From NCBI GenBank assembly GCA_911728455.2, contig OU452233.1, positions 18,688,426-18,752,425 on the forward strand: a DNA stretch of 64,000 bases, in the 5' to 3' direction. Positions 1 through 12,584 of this stretch are shown piece after piece. Each line of letters starts with the position of its first letter. Position 1 is the first letter of the stretch. A model generated the notes under the pieces. That model had not been told where the DNA came from, searched no databases, and saw only the letters and a list, made by a program, of their open reading frames with translations. The position numbers were made by a program, and so were the translations under genes. Source of the DNA: Marthasterias glacialis. Taxonomy: Eukaryota; Echinodermata; Asteroidea; Forcipulatida; Asteriidae.

Positions 1-997
1 GGGATAATCCAATTGGTACTCCGGATCACCGGTACTCAATTGGGGCTGACACGAGGACATAAACACTGCCCCAACGTGCTTCCAAATCAGAATAATGGTT
101 TGGGATCTTGTTAGTGAAGGGGTCTTGATAGTATTCATGGGGACCAGGTCTTTAATTTGCTCGGCATTATGCCCAATAATGGATACCTCCCCCCCCCCCC
201 CCCCCCCCCCCCCGTCTTTCAAAGAAAGTGCATTTTGAGCGTTTTCACCCTCCACTGGTTTTCAGTGTGGGGAGGACTCTTAACCCGATCAAACCTTTGG
301 TATTTAAGGTTCCATGAAGTGATCGGCCGTTTTTCTGGGCTGGTGTTTGGTGTCTTGAGGGTATAAGAGGAGTCTTCATGCAGGGAAAGCACATGGTTCA
401 ATGACGGTGCACACTGTCTAGTAAAAAGGTAAATATAATTGATCTGTATGTATCAAATACATACAGCTGAACTTTGCAAAAAGTTATTATTGATTTATGA
501 AGTCTAGGTGTATGAATAATTTAATTAGAATGTCAGCCTTTCTGCATATTTGCATAATTTATCGGTATAAAAAAAAAAAAAAAAAATTCTACTGAATTTA
601 ACAAATCTACACTCCCAAAAGAAAAACTAGAATAAATATTTGTTTTTATGAAATTATTTCCTGTTATGAAAAGAGAAAGGAATAACTATGTTCTTTTCTA
701 GTCAGTGGATTGTTGATTTTAGTTTTCTACATGCTTCTGTTTTTGCCTTATTTTGGTTATGCTTTTCTTGACAATTCATTTTATGAGCAATCCAGCTGGA
801 CGGAACATTTATTTATTTAAAGAAGCAAGCTTTCTTGTTGTGTAATACCTCTGGCGCGTGATGTCATTTGAGTGGGACGCCCTCTAGAGATTGCTCATTT
901 GTCCGCCATGTACCCTCCGCATTATAGTTGGCGTTTTCCATTATTTCATCATCGTTTTACCTCTAAAATGGCGGTGTCAATGCATTCACTATTCTTA
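1..997. other. Non-coding AT-rich DNA with poly-C tract
   Basis: I see no supported gene here. A run of 25 C lies at 189-213 and a poly-A tract at about 570-587. Two short open frames overlap on opposite strands at 219-401, but neither resembles a known protein and both are short enough to be chance. Around 890-990 the DNA is GC-richer and has two ATGGCGG/CCGCCAT-like motifs (about 904 and 967) that resemble YY1 sites. That could be regulatory or coincidence. Confidence 0.5.
189..213. repeat. Poly-C homopolymer tract
   Basis: Twenty-five consecutive C on the plus strand. Similar tracts of about 12-14 C recur at 7502-7515, 8608-8620, 14346-14357, 18465-18477, 31716-31729 and near 39955. They are simple repeats with no coding role and explain the proline- or glycine-rich short reading frames over them. 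Confidence 0.9.
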
Positions 998-1170
998 TAC
1001 ACTGCAAAAACTGGGGTGTTAAATTGATTCTCTCGGTATCTACATATGACAACACCGGCATGGTGTTAGTTATCCCCATTGCTTTATCGTTGGTAAAATT
1101 AACACCATGTCGGTGTTGTCACATATACATACCAAGAGAATCAATTTAACACCCCAGTTTTTGCAGTGTA
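998..1170. mobile_element. Palindromic MITE with TA target site
   Basis: A foldback element of about 170 bp. The left end (CACTGCAAAAACTGGGGTGT and onward) is matched in inverted orientation by the right end (ACCCCAGTTTTTGCAGTG). The arms stay complementary for about 60 nt, through the AACACC-rich inner part. TA flanks both ends (998-999 and 1169-1170), as expected for a TA target duplication of the Tc1/mariner type. It contains no reading frame. Assignment to a named family is not possible from sequence alone. Confidence 0.85.
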
Positions 1171-4100
1171 GATAAAGTGCATGATTTGAATTATCAAGAA
1201 AAACAATATGTTATTACTTTCAATCTGAAAGCTTACCAATTATATTAATGATCTCCAGAGAAATATATAAATCAGAAACAAAGTCAAAGTCACAGAAATA
1301 GCATTTGAGGTCCACACAGATGACATTTGCTTGTTTTGATTGCCTGAAACATTTCAGCCCTCTATGGATGAGCCAACCTTTGCTAACGCTGGAAGCGCGC
1401 CATATCGATACACCTCATCACTAACCCATGGTAGGGATGTACTGAAAAACAACGCTGATTGGCTCCCAAAAGTGACTGCTTTGCGCGCATTGCTTGTTAA
1501 AAACTTTCAAGCACTCGTAGGGCACTTAGTACCCACATCTAATTGCAAGTATTTTGATGCAATCCCATTTAAAATGAGTCTTGTTTTTACACGGTCACCC
1601 TAAACTGCACGCAGTTAGACAGGTCACCAAATCAAAGAAGAATGAGAGGGGACCAGTTGCCCTATGACCTGATGCCTCTTCTGTAGGCAACCATACTTGA
1701 GTGTGCCCATAGAGTGGATCGGCCACAGGCCTGATTAAAGTCTCCCATATTTTTGGAGATTTTTATGTCACAATTCCAGGGGCTGTAATCCAGCAAGGTA
1801 TGCTAGGGAAAAACGGCGCAGCGAGATCACCCCTGGGAACGAGGTTGTGGATGAGCATAAGGTCTTTCATAAAAATGTGTTCTTTCATTGTTTCATCTAA
1901 AACAAGATTACTTGTCTTAACGAATTTTCACAGGTTGGTTTTATGGTGCATTTATTGAAAACGACAGGACTATTGGAAAAAAAATTACCCTCCCAAAAAC
2001 CATCGATACTAGCGGCTACATTGGCGTTACATTGAAGAACATTTTGAGTCTGATTGCATATCTTCTTCTATTCACTGACCACCAAAAAACATGCAGACTA
2101 ATAATGCTTCCGTGAAAATTTGTTCCCAATTCGACATGTTTATATAAAACATATGTCGCTCTGGTTCAAGTTTGTTTCGTAGAAACTCAGCTAACCCATC
2201 TCCTATGAGAGCTTCCAGTCAAAATGTCTTCAAGTTTTAGTTTTTCCCACAAATAATTGGACAAGTTTCTTCTGATCACAGCTTTCACTGATTTCATTTC
2301 TGACTTGACCTGCAACTGAAAAAGTCTTAATGCTAGTTCCAGTCCGTCGTAAACAAAATAACCTTCGCTTTTAACAAATTTGAAGTTTTAAGTAAGTTCT
2401 TTTACTTCATAACACCAGATTCTTGGAGTAATTATGCTCCATTTGACCCAAATTTGATTCTTGTTTTCAATTTGGAGACACAGACGTACACACTTTAGGG
2501 ATTTCTTCTTTCTTTGCTCCCTTTCGGGGCACCATAAACAGCCTGCCCTAATTCCCATAAAACACAACATCAAATCTTCCAAGTAATTTCTCTTCAAATT
2601 GACGGCGGACAAAACCCTCGTCCTCCAGGCTACAGCAATCAGTTAATAATCACAGCAAAAGGACGGCTTTTGTAGGACCCAGATTTCATTTGGATTTAGT
2701 GGGTTGAACTATTTCAATCAGTTTCTATGCGCTGAACAGTCAGACGGCGCACAATCAGAGGTTTTTTTGTCGTGGCGGGACAAAGTTAACACAAAACTGT
2801 AAAAAGGTGTTGGAAATTAGATAATATCGTAATGGCAGCATTCTTGACACATTTCCTTTGAATCGATGAGAAAGGATTTCAAAAGGAATTATAGGCTGAA
2901 AATGTTTCAATGCAATAATCATAAAGATTAATGAGAAAAGCCAAGTGATAAAAGCAGCCCTGTACCATTTTGTCTGTGCCGCCACTCCGGATTATGTAGG
3001 TCTTACTCTTTCAATAACCAACATCTGGCGCATTCTATAACTAGAATTTCCCCAAAATGTATTTTCATTAAACAAGTCGTGCCATTTTCATCTGAAAAGT
3101 TGGACATGTTAAAAACCGCTTCCTGTATTTCACGCAAAACGAAAAATAGGCGTTGTCAATTCCTAGAACTTGAAAAATACAAATGTTTTCCCTACTCTTT
3201 TAACAGGAATGTTATTATTATTATTAATTTTTTTTAACAGTACTCATTAGTTCTAAAAAGCATTTCTGAGTTTGTCTGGATAGTTCACATGAAGATGTTG
3301 CAGAAATTGAAGTGAAGCATACCTGAGGTGCAGTTCAATGAGTTCACAATCATAGAAAGGGTACAACGACTTTGGAAGTTGTTTTAAAATCTTGATACTT
3401 CTACACGTGTGGCCTACTTTTTGAAGGGATAGAAACCTGCCCCAATGCGCAGAAACAAGTCATGGCGAGATATAAACGCAAGTCTCTTCACAGCACAGCC
3501 AAGAACAGGAAGGGGTAAATGAATCGGTTGTGAGACAAACATAACTCCCTCTTCCCCTATTTGAAGTGATTATAGTTAAGTGCCTTGCTCAAGTACAATA
3601 TCTAAGTACGAAACAAATCTGCTTTAAGACTTTCATTAGATAAATGCTACAATGTCATATAGACTAGACACTCATTTTCCCCTCTGCCAAACCTCTTCAG
3701 GAATCGTGTCCACATCTTGGTTCAAATCTTTTTGGACATCTCTATGGAACTAGAACTCAAAAACCATGCATCAACGAGATGACATACCATGTAGATGAAA
3801 ACTACATGCCATGGTTGATAGTTACACAAGCTATTGTATGACGGCACACCGCACAATGCTTGCAAACTTATTATTAAATAATGAGTCGATGATACAACCT
3901 CTTGGGAACTGATGACAATGACTGATAACTACACACAGACTCATCAACCACAATAGTGTGTCTGACAAAAACAGTTATAAATACAATTTTCTTTTTGTAT
4001 AATAACCACACAAACTAATCACCGATTATTTATTGATCAGTTTTCTTTACCATTAGTGATGGCATTGTTTGGAGACTATAGTGGAACGGGCATTTTGTTC

Positions 4101-4215
4101 TGAGGTTTTACTCTTGGAAATGCTACCCTGCCCTCTCCATGTATTGACCTCCAGTGACTGTTGACTTCTTTCAGTCTACAGTTATTGCTTTCTTAATGCT
4201 TTTAAGTCATCAAGT
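1171..4215. other. Unassigned non-coding region
   Basis: No recognised gene or clear repeat. Short open frames at 1340-1603 (plus), 2388-2612 (minus) and 2755-2985 (minus) do not resemble proteins I know. The last starts at GTG and has a hydrophobic N-terminal stretch, but nothing else supports it. A fragment near 1213-1232 (TCAATCTGAAAGCTTAC) recurs at 47941 and 58769. A small hairpin (CCATGTAG ... CTACATG) lies near 3788-3812. Confidence 0.4.
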
Positions 4216-4500
4216 TTTTTTTATTTGTTATTGTTATTATCTTTCTTGTAACAAAATCAAGAACCCCTCACAAGTGACTTTCACTGCAACCCAGTAAGCC
4301 TAAAGATACCTGTGTAGAGAAGATGATGAAGAAATGTCAGTTTTAGATGTGGGAGGAAAAACCCCCAAAAAGGGAAAACCCATGCAATCGGGTGGGGATT
4401 GAAAACCCAACCCACATGCAAGGCTTCGGTCTGGGATTTGAACCGGGGTCCACAGAGGTGAAAGGCATGGAAAGAAACAACTGAGCCACCCTGAATCCTG
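4216..4500 (-). mobile_element. tRNA-derived SINE, family A
   Basis: Minus-strand SINE. The tRNA-like head is at the right: reading the minus strand, a B-box-like GGTTCAAATCC follows CTCTGTGGACCCC (about 4430-4460). The body contains the GGGTTTTCCC / CCCACATC motif, and an A/T-rich tail rich in AATAA lies at the left (4216-4258). Homologous copies are at 62112-62405 (minus), 49018-49262 (plus), a 3' fragment at 21535-21655, and head fragments at 22040-22205. The 130-codon open frame here is a shadow of the SINE. Confidence 0.75.
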
Positions 4501-4515
4501 TCAGATAAAGCTGTC

Positions 4516-5924
4516 TGCAGAACCTGTACACCAGCCAGAAAAAATGCCTTGATTGCTTTTATTCCCCTCTTCAAACAAAACTTCTGACGGTACAAAGAGA
4601 ACAAAACACTTTTTATAGAAAAGCACAAAAAATTTCCATTTTCTGTTGAAAAAAAAACCCTACAACATACCAATTATTTATAAAAGCGCTTTTCAAAAAT
4701 CCTTTTGTCTGTGAAGAATGATGGGGCAGATATTTAATGATGATGACGTTTGTCCTTTCTTTATCTGAAAGCTCAATAATTAAAAATTGAAACATCACCA
4801 AATGCTGATGGATTTACCCAATTAAAGAATTATGGTTCAATTTTAATATATAATTCATCACTTTTTTGTCACCAATGAATAATTTTGACCCTTTTATCAT
4901 GCTCATGTGAAAAGGGAAATGAGTGTCATTCATATTCTCATATTGGTTACAATTCCACAACACGATTCACTGAAATAACGAATAATTAAGGCAACAATTA
5001 ACAAATTGAAAGCGAATGCAAAATTGCTTCCTGCAAATGTGTTTCTGTATTAATGCTGTTATATAAAAAGACAGGTAAATTCAATCTCTTTGTGAACTAT
5101 TGTACGCATTCTCAAGTTTTCAAGAAACCCACTGTATAAACTACCTATTGGAAGTTCACATTGATGGCAACACAATAAACATTGGACTAACTTCATACAA
5201 CCTGTAAGCAGATGTTGTAAGCAGATGTTTTCTGCTTACAGAGAATCACTTAGCTCAGTTTCTATTTCATAAACACTGCTAACCATAAGAAAAACTAAGG
5301 ACTACTAACTTGCCAAAAGCTTCTTGTAAATGAGCGACACAACAATACTATTTGATGTTGTGCATGAGATTTACAAACTAGCTGTTAGCATTAACTTCAA
5401 ATTGTTCATATATTTTATACATCATAACCCGGTGCAAAAATAGACTCTTTGAAAAGGTACAGGATTTGTTAGCTTTTTAGGCAACAATAAAAAATCAGAC
5501 TAAAATAGGAACAGTATAATGCCTTCTCTAAAAGATACTGTGTCAGATTTTTGGTCGATTTGACCCGAAAGTTTAGATTTAAGCTTTAAATAGCTATTTG
5601 TTATAGATTCTAAGTTTTACAAGATTTCATTTAAGGTATTTTAAAAGGTATTGCAAAACAAAATTTGCTAATAATTGATTAAAGACTGAAACCGTATTGT
5701 TGGGATTCCCACACTATTTCATGTCCATCAGACATGCACAAACAATTTTGCATGTTGCGTGTATTTTGTGCATTGTCCCTGGCATATGCACAAATTTGTG
5801 TATGGTTTTTTTGGTTTTAAAACGGCATCATCTGTCAAAAATTCATTCAGAGAAAAAAAACAAATCAACAAAACCTTCCTTTTATCCGTTAGCAATACTA
5901 CTCAGAATTGAACATCCAAAATGA
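4516..5924. other. AT-rich non-coding region
   Basis: No gene is supported. A 13-bp unit (GTAAGCAGATGTT) is duplicated in tandem at about 5202-5227 and is followed by its partial inverse (TTCTGCTTAC), so it can fold. The rest is AT-rich sequence without recognisable structure. Confidence 0.4.
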
Positions 5925-6005
5925 CTTGCATTTTCTCATTAATAGCCTTTGAGAAAGACTCTGCTAGGGTAAAAACCTGAGGCCATTAAAACATTTCTGC
6001 AAAAT
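5925..6005 (+). mobile_element. Half copy of a foldback element
   Basis: The segment GACTCTGCTAGGGT plus CCTGAGGCCATTAA (5958-5990) matches the right arm of the perfect foldback at 51238-51322. Only one arm is clear here, so this is a decayed or partial member of the same family. Confidence 0.55.
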
Positions 6006-6440
6006 CAAAAAAAGGTACCGTTGCATTTGTCCGATTCTTTTTACAGTTGTATAACGTTGACACGAAGATGTACTGTTTCAATGACATCACAACCTTGGAC
6101 GGAGTTTACATTGCATGTATGCATTCTGAAACCATTTCAATCTCTGCACTTTGTAAATTTAATGAATTTATTTTTTTTTCTTTTGCGAATTTAATTTAAG
6201 GTGGACTGGTGGTCGCATTGATTTTTGATGCCGTGCAATATTGTTACGGAAAAGGTGACACACGCATACTACTGTTGGTTTTACGAGCTGTATGGACGTA
6301 CAATAAACATTTCATTACTTCCGTTGGTTATAGAAATTGCACGGCCACTTGCATTTGTGGGACGACGCGGCGATATGAAAGTGCCACGGCTGGTGCCCAG
6401 ACGCTGCGGCCAAATGAAGTGAAATGACGAACTCTGTCAT
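6006..6440. other. Unassigned region with short overlapping frames
   Basis: Two overlapping plus-strand frames of 65-72 codons (6209-6427) lie in slightly GC-richer DNA. Neither resembles a protein I know, and there is no clear splice site or promoter. I treat it as non-coding. Confidence 0.35.
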
Positions 6441-7085
6441 GTTATTCAGCAACACTGTGTGTAGGTGTCGCTGCAATCAATATAAAGAGGCATTGGGGCT
6501 TGGATCTGAAGCCTCTCCGCTGTTGGATCATTCTAAGAGAACGTTAACGCTTACCCATCGATCACAACAGCTGTGGAAATAACCCACTTCAAGCTTAATA
6601 TCAGACACTCACTTAGCAATCACTCCCGCGCGGGGACATGGTGGCACAACCCTCACGCCTCCCGCTCACCCCCGACAATCCTTCCTCCTGAACTAGTCAA
6701 CACCTCCGCCGGGTCGGTTCACAAGGAAGGCGCGACGTGGTGTGTTTGCGGACACCAAAGCCAATATCCTGTGTGAGACCGGGGGGCCCGTGTCAGAGTT
6801 GAACAGAGGTGGGCTGAGGTGTGTTTTATGAGGCGACTGGGGAGTAGCCACAAAAACCTGCACTGGGGTGTATAATTGCACTTTTGTAAGTGATTCTCTG
6901 AGTGACTGTGGAGCGTATGTGAGGCATTGTTGCAAACAGGTGCCTAGGGGTCCGGGGGATTTCAATTCCATCAAATTGATTCTATTATCTGTGACTATTT
7001 GGGCAAACCATCGGAAGACGAACTCCAAGAGGAGTAGGCATGAGGAGTGATCCCTACTCACAATCTGGGTCGTGGGGAAGTAGCA
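6441..7085. promoter_or_regulatory. GC-richer island, possible cis-regulatory DNA
   Basis: A stretch of balanced base composition between AT-rich flanks, with retained CpG and no repeat similarity elsewhere in the window. It contains an E-box CAGGTG (about 6939), a GGGGGATTTC motif (about 6954) and TTATCT/GATA-type motifs. Reading frames occur on both strands (for example 6693-7172 minus) without recognisable protein. Composition alone suggests a conserved non-coding element. This is an inference with no comparative support. Confidence 0.25.
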
Positions 7086-8209
7086 GTAACATAACCTTTT
7101 ACAAAAATAATCAAACGCAGACAAAAAAAAATGATATAAATAAATGATTTTGTCCCTGAGAAACAGAGACAAATCTTGCTTTAAAAAAAAAATTTAAATT
7201 TTAGCAAATAAGACTTTCAAAGCTTGATTACCGAACAATATTTTGATTTTGTTGAGGGTATGTTATCATAGACAAAAATGCAAACAATTCTTTAAAAATA
7301 TAAAGGTAAGTTATATCTGGAATAAAGATTTATCTAATTCAAGATAAACTATCAAGAGGACTTAGCAGGTTTTTAACAGATCACATGGTTTGAGTGATCA
7401 TTATGTACAGTACACTTCCCCTAAGAAATGAAGTCCCCTCACTCTAAATATATGATCAATTCTTTTTGTTGGTGTTTCAGCAAGGCAATATAGTGCTGCC
7501 ACCCCCCCCCCCCCCTCCTCCATGGTGCCCCCTGCCCTGTCCTACAGACAAAAAACAATCCCAACTACGCCACTTGTTCAAAATATTCTGCCAGTCTCCT
7601 GGTAAATCCATCACTCTTGGCCTGGGGACTTGCCTTCCTGGTCTAGCCTCCGACCAGTAACCTTTGTTCGCCAAGAAGCAGTCCCCTTACAAATAGCGCC
7701 ATGAATCCCCTACAACCCCCCCCCCTCTTCACCACCGACAATACTGTCACTCTGGTGTCGCCATGTGGTATTTGACGTCCTCCGCACAGTGACTTTACTA
7801 ATGGCAAATCCCTGCTTCGGCAATCATTTTGGTTAATTGCGTTTTAAGGTAGTTATTGGAGGATTAGTGCATCCGTTCTGAAGTGGGAAATCAGCTGTGT
7901 ATCTTTTGTAAATAACTAAATGGTCAGTTCATAGATCTGCTTTGGGACAGATTGTAGGAATGCTGGGCCTAGAAGTGAAGGGTAAGAAGGGAGTGGGCAA
8001 TGAGAACAGTGAGAGAATAGGTTAGGAAGGATGGGAGGACTAAGGAAGAGATCGGACTTAGGGAACGCTCTTCTGTGTCAACCGAAGACAGCGGTGGGGG
8101 CCTGAAATTTACACCTCCATTCGATTTGATTTATTTATTTATTCTGGTTGTGAAGCCGAGCACTCTCAGAAAGCGAACTTAATCACCATACTAGCCACAA
8201 ACCACCCGG
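7086..8209. other. Non-coding region with poly-C tracts
   Basis: No gene is supported. It contains a poly-C run at 7502-7515 and another C-rich tract near 7712. The proline/glycine-rich open frames at 7466-7674 result from the C tract. Confidence 0.45.
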
Positions 8210-8352
8210 AGAGAAGACAGAAATAGGTTACCAGCCAAAATACCATCAAGTTTATGTCACTGCAACTGGTGCCCCACTCATTTTTTTGCTCATCAAAAAA
8301 ATTTGCTTAGCAGTATTTTCTGCTTGACCACTTTTATGAAATTAGCCCCTAA
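8210..8352. mobile_element. MITE-like dispersed repeat, family K
   Basis: Shares GTTACCAGCCAAAATACCAT, a C-rich CACTCATTTTTT segment, TTTGCTTAGCA / TTTTCTGCTT motifs and a final ATGAAATTAGCCC with 52625-52805. The two copies are diverged but colinear. The ends resemble MITEs that terminate in ATTTCATAAAG. No coding capacity. Confidence 0.6.
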
Positions 8353-9209
8353 TGTAAACCCTCTGACAAACAGAATCCTGTCCAGAAGGAATCAAATCCT
8401 AGATCACGTACAGTTAAAGCCTTACAATTTCAACACGGATCCTCAACACAAAACACTTCAAATCAAAAATTTGGAGGATTAACCCAAATGCTTAACTCAT
8501 CGAACACGGCCTGGGTTATGCGAAGTATTCCTACCTTCAAGGAAGCTTGGAGTTATTGGTTCATATGAGACTGAAAAGAATAGCCAAAGGTTATAAGGGA
8601 AGACTTGCCCCCCCCCCCCCTGAATTAGACCGTCGTTCCTTGAGGCACCTTAAAATGAACTCTCATTTTTTTAATTACTTTCTTGTCATCATTGGGCAGA
8701 TGACCGGTCCATTGGCCGCTAAGTCTCATTGTCCAGAATTGACCCTGGTGGTGGTTCCTGACATGGACACAGAGTGGCTTGAAAACCTGGATTTTTGGAC
8801 GACATTATTGCAGATCAGTGGGCTCAAGTCAGTAAAAGTTACTTGTACGACAGAATCATGTCTAAATTGTAGATTGAATCAAAATAGTCAGGACTGGTAG
8901 ACATGCAAGAATGACTGCTTTATGTTTGCTACGGAGGAACGTCATTTGACCCCGCAACATCTACTCCAAAGAGAAGTGTAGCAATTATTATATAACTGAC
9001 ACACAGATCCTTGTCATTTGATTGGTGGAACTTACATCACATGACATTTAATATTACTCCTATACGCATCAACGATCAAACAGTCCGAATCACCCATGGG
9101 GAAAAGTATTTCCCATTCAACAGTTAGGATCATCCTTGTTCCCAATATTTTTGAGCAGTAGAGCGCCTCTGCTAAAACAAAGGAGCACCTGCGCAAAAGG
9201 TTGTAATAT
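8353..9209. other. Unassigned region
   Basis: A plus-strand open frame of 117 codons (8547-8900) spans a poly-C tract at 8608-8620. The part after the tract is not recognisable, and the N-terminal half depends on the homopolymer. I do not call a gene. Confidence 0.4.
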
Positions 9210-9366
9210 CATATTGCTAAAAATGGTATTCTTGAAATAAGAAAACATCTTATTTCAAGAAAAAAAATTTGTGTCACTCGCAAAAATCTTAATAGAAAAA
9301 ATTTCTAGGGAGTGACACAAGAATGTTTTTCTTAAAATATTATTATTTCTTATTTTTAGCAGTGTA
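9210..9366. mobile_element. Foldback MITE
   Basis: The left end (TTGCTAAAAAT) and right end (ATTTTTAGCAGTGTA) are inverted repeats. Internal GTGTCACTC (about 9272) and GAGTGACAC (about 9310) form a second inverted pair, and CTTGAAATAAG / CTTATTTCAAG a third. The element is about 155 bp and has no reading frame. The outer sequence is close to that of the 998-1170 element (CACTGCWAAAA), so the two may share a transposase source. Confidence 0.7.
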
Positions 9367-11649
9367 CCACACCCAGTGTATATAATCAAAACTTTACCTT
9401 GTGATAATATTCCTCCCATTGCACTCAGAGCCACTCAATATATGTATGTTATGTGAGAATAGGTTCACAACAAGGAAACCATACTTGCAGGGAAATAGTT
9501 CTACTTTCACCAAAGTTTTGTTGTAAATGTTGGTCGTCATGTAATCTACTTTAAAAGATGTTGTGGCATTGTGTAAAATTACAGCTCAGCATGATTCGCT
9601 ACCTCAGTAAACATCCCAAGATTGAAACTAAAAAGAAACACTGTTATTACGTTAACCTTGCAGATAGGCAAAGAGCCAATTTGACCAATTGCCTTTCCTG
9701 CAGAAACAATATCATGAACAAAATAGCCGCTAGGAAAGGGCAATGATGTCGTCATGAGCTCATAATGACCAGGCAAAACAACACAAGACCCAGGTGCTGG
9801 TCTGGCAATCGGGAGAAGCAAACTATAAAAGTAGGCGGCAATTAGTGTTATTTTTCTAGAGAAGAGAGCTTTGTGCTGGTGATTACTTGTAACAAGACAG
9901 CTGTGGATCTTCCTGTAGAATCCTTGGGGTTACGAGATCGATGCGCCAAGAACCTTACCATCTAAAGATTGTCATAGTACTCATGATTATGACAATTTCA
10001 GGCGGGAACAAATACAAATATGTAAACACATTTGTTGTTTCGGGGATACAACCAAATAAACGACTATTTCCTTTTCTTCAAGCTTTCAAAAAAAACCTGA
10101 CAGTATCTAAAGCGGGTATATATTTAGCTAAACAAATCAAACACAATGGTATATTTTAACCTTATTCATATTATATAAGTTGTAAACCAGTTTATTGGAA
10201 ATAAAAATAGTCACGATTGAAAGTCAGGATTTAAATCTCAAGTCAGCTGTTCAAAATTATAAGGTCGGATTTTCACCAATGTCGCAGAATTGTGTTTATG
10301 GCAGAAGAAGCCCATTGCCTCTTGAACCCACTACTGGTACAATTCCACCCACAAATGCATTCAAATATATTCCTCAAGAAAAATCTATTTCTGTCAAAGA
10401 AATTATCGAAAGTCTAGGAAGGTTTGCAATTTTCTGTGGCAGTTGCGATCATCATCTCAAGATCATATCATCCCTGAAAACTTCTCCAGTTCTTCTGCCT
10501 CAAAAGAACTGCAAGTTTTTGGAACGTTTATTGGAAAACCAGGTTAATATTTTCCCTTTCTTTTCAGAACGAATTAATCTTTCTTTACAGTAAGGCACAA
10601 TAATGACAAGGCACTCCTGTCACTCACAATGTGTTTACCGGAAGTTAGAAAGATTTACAAAATTTTATGACTTTTAACGATCTTTCATGATGTTTGCCCA
10701 CATACCACGATGTGGAGGCGTCATGCATTCTTTTGGACAAATGCAATTTACTTATAAATGACTACATTCATGTCAACAACAAGGAACTATTATTAGGGGT
10801 TTGCAAAAAACAACTCCACTTTTTCTGTCTTTTTTTTAAAAACGTAATTGTTGTTTTCCTTATTTTCAAAAACAATCAATAAACTTTGCGACAAGATAGA
10901 CTTCTTTCCTTCAAAAGATCTGTTCTATTTCTCTGAGCGGAGGAAAGCAACTAGTCCAACGATTAATGAAGGCTACTGAACGGGAGTTAATACTTTTCAG
11001 TTCAGATGAGAGGTGAAGTGATAAATAAAGAAATCGAGGCAGAGTTGTGAAAGAAACTGGAAAAAGGTTTCAAGAAGTAAATGTATCAGTTGGATTACAG
11101 ACAGTTAAGCCCGGTTCATACTTCGAACGAATTGCAAAAGCGAAGCAAATGTTCTTGCGTCACAATTAAAAAAAAAAAAATGTAACAAAGAATCCCACTT
11201 CCCAAGTTCATTAACAATAATGACTTAAACATCAACATCTATTGAGCACTGTACACTTGAATAATATCATTTGTTGATAATTCCTTTAAATGCTTAAACA
11301 AAGAAATATTATTTTTATAAAGTATGTTGGACATCTCAGTAGGATTCGACGTCTATAATTTACATCATTTTTTCTGTTAACTATGTAATATCACATCATA
11401 AACAGCTTGAACCTCTTATAGGAAAAAATTGTAATCTTAACTAGGCATAAAAAAAAATAAAAGCTTTGATGAAGCCTTATTTTGAGAACCTGCTCAAAAA
11501 ATAAAAGAACAAAGCAAGTGACTTCCCAGGACCTCACATCGGCAAATTGGAGGTGACATCAGTTTTTCTCAAACGGTCTCAATCTTGATTTACAATCATC
11601 ATCACCCATGATAAAGTCATCAAAATCATGCCATAAAAAGCCAACAACA
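9367..11649. other. Unassigned AT-rich region
   Basis: The most notable open frame is 10195-10593 (plus, 132 codons). It contains CAG|GTTAAT at about 10540 and a pyrimidine-rich TTTTCAG about 30 nt later, but the frame is unrecognised and a few frames of this length are expected by chance in AT-rich DNA of this size. The segment at about 11109-11165 (CCCGGTTCATACTTC, GCGAAGC) resembles a common dispersed repeat end, without a second copy here. Confidence 0.35.
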
Positions 11650-12310
11650 AAATGCCAGAAGTGTGTTCGTATCAATACATTATCCAAACGAGGTAAGAGG
11701 AGTTGACAGCCCCTCGGAACGAGACGTGGCCAAACGAATCGACGCTGATATACTCCACCTTCATGTAATACCCGTTCAAGGACTCCTCAATGGGATGAAG
11801 ATGGAGTGGCACATCATCTGCGTTTGCTCTGCTTTCACCGTCGACGGCGGGGATTACTAACATTGTTGAAATCGCTCTCGTTGAGAAGGGAAAAATTGTT
11901 GTTCTTGTGGAGCAAGCCAGGACCATGAAAGCCGACAGCTGTGTATGTATGACTGTCACCAAGTTATGTCCACGGAAAGATGACCTTAAACTTCGGTGTC
12001 CTCCTACAGCCTTGTATATTCATCATATCTCACTTACCCTCTGAACTTCACGTTTTATATCTCGATAAAAGAGAATGGTGAAATGTCAAGGAAGTTTTAT
12101 ACGATGATGGCTTCCCATTTATTGTGTAAATCCTCCAAGAAGTTTGGCTGTTATCGCCTACATTAACCGTCCCAACCCAGCCCACCAGTATACAATCTGA
12201 CTTTATGACTTTATTAACGTACGTGAAACCAAGAAACAACTGCAGTTGGCATCCCCTTGTTGGAAAACTTTGAAATAGATGATCCCTCATCATCTGCTCC
12301 TCGATCTAGA
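11650..12310. pseudogene. Possible decayed coding sequence, unidentified
   Basis: A GC-richer stretch with coding-like reading on both strands but no continuous frame. On the minus strand, frames of 81 codons (12048-12293) and 96 codons (11672-11962) follow each other. On the plus strand, a 66-codon frame (11663-11860) is followed in another frame by about 65 codons up to a stop near 12042, with further plausible peptide in shifted frames to 12300. Neither strand gives a protein I recognise. It could be a pseudogene broken by frameshifts, a conserved non-coding element, or chance. An AATAA-rich tail at 12320-12350 would suit a retroposed origin on the plus strand. Confidence 0.25.
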
Positions 12311-12584
12311 AGGCTACAATCTTTTAATAACAATAATAACAATTAAAAGTAACATTTAGTACCACTTCATATGCATTGTTTCTAAGTGTTTATTATTTTG
12401 TTCTAAAGATATGAGGAGCTATGTTCGAAATACAAAACCTATTTATTTTAATAGCACCAAGTAACGTTTACAAGGTGCTGTGGCGCAATCTGCAGCCAAC
12501 CATACCAGAAAACACCGGGGCAAACCCCTTCTCTAATGCCAGTACTGGGTTCCTTTTCATGTATTTCACAACACAAGGGACCTT

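Noticed and set aside
1-45. Partial inverted repeat CAATTGGTACTCCGG / CCGGTACTCAATTG
   Set aside because: It is short and imperfect, at the window edge. No second copy is seen.
4281-4673. 130-codon minus frame
   Set aside because: It lies over a family A SINE and its tRNA-like head.
8547-8900. 117-codon plus frame
   Set aside because: It depends on reading through a 13-C homopolymer and has no similarity I recognise.
10195-10593. 132-codon frame with internal GT...AG as a two-exon gene
   Set aside because: The would-be intron is only about 30 nt, the peptide is unrecognised, and a few frames of this length are expected by chance.
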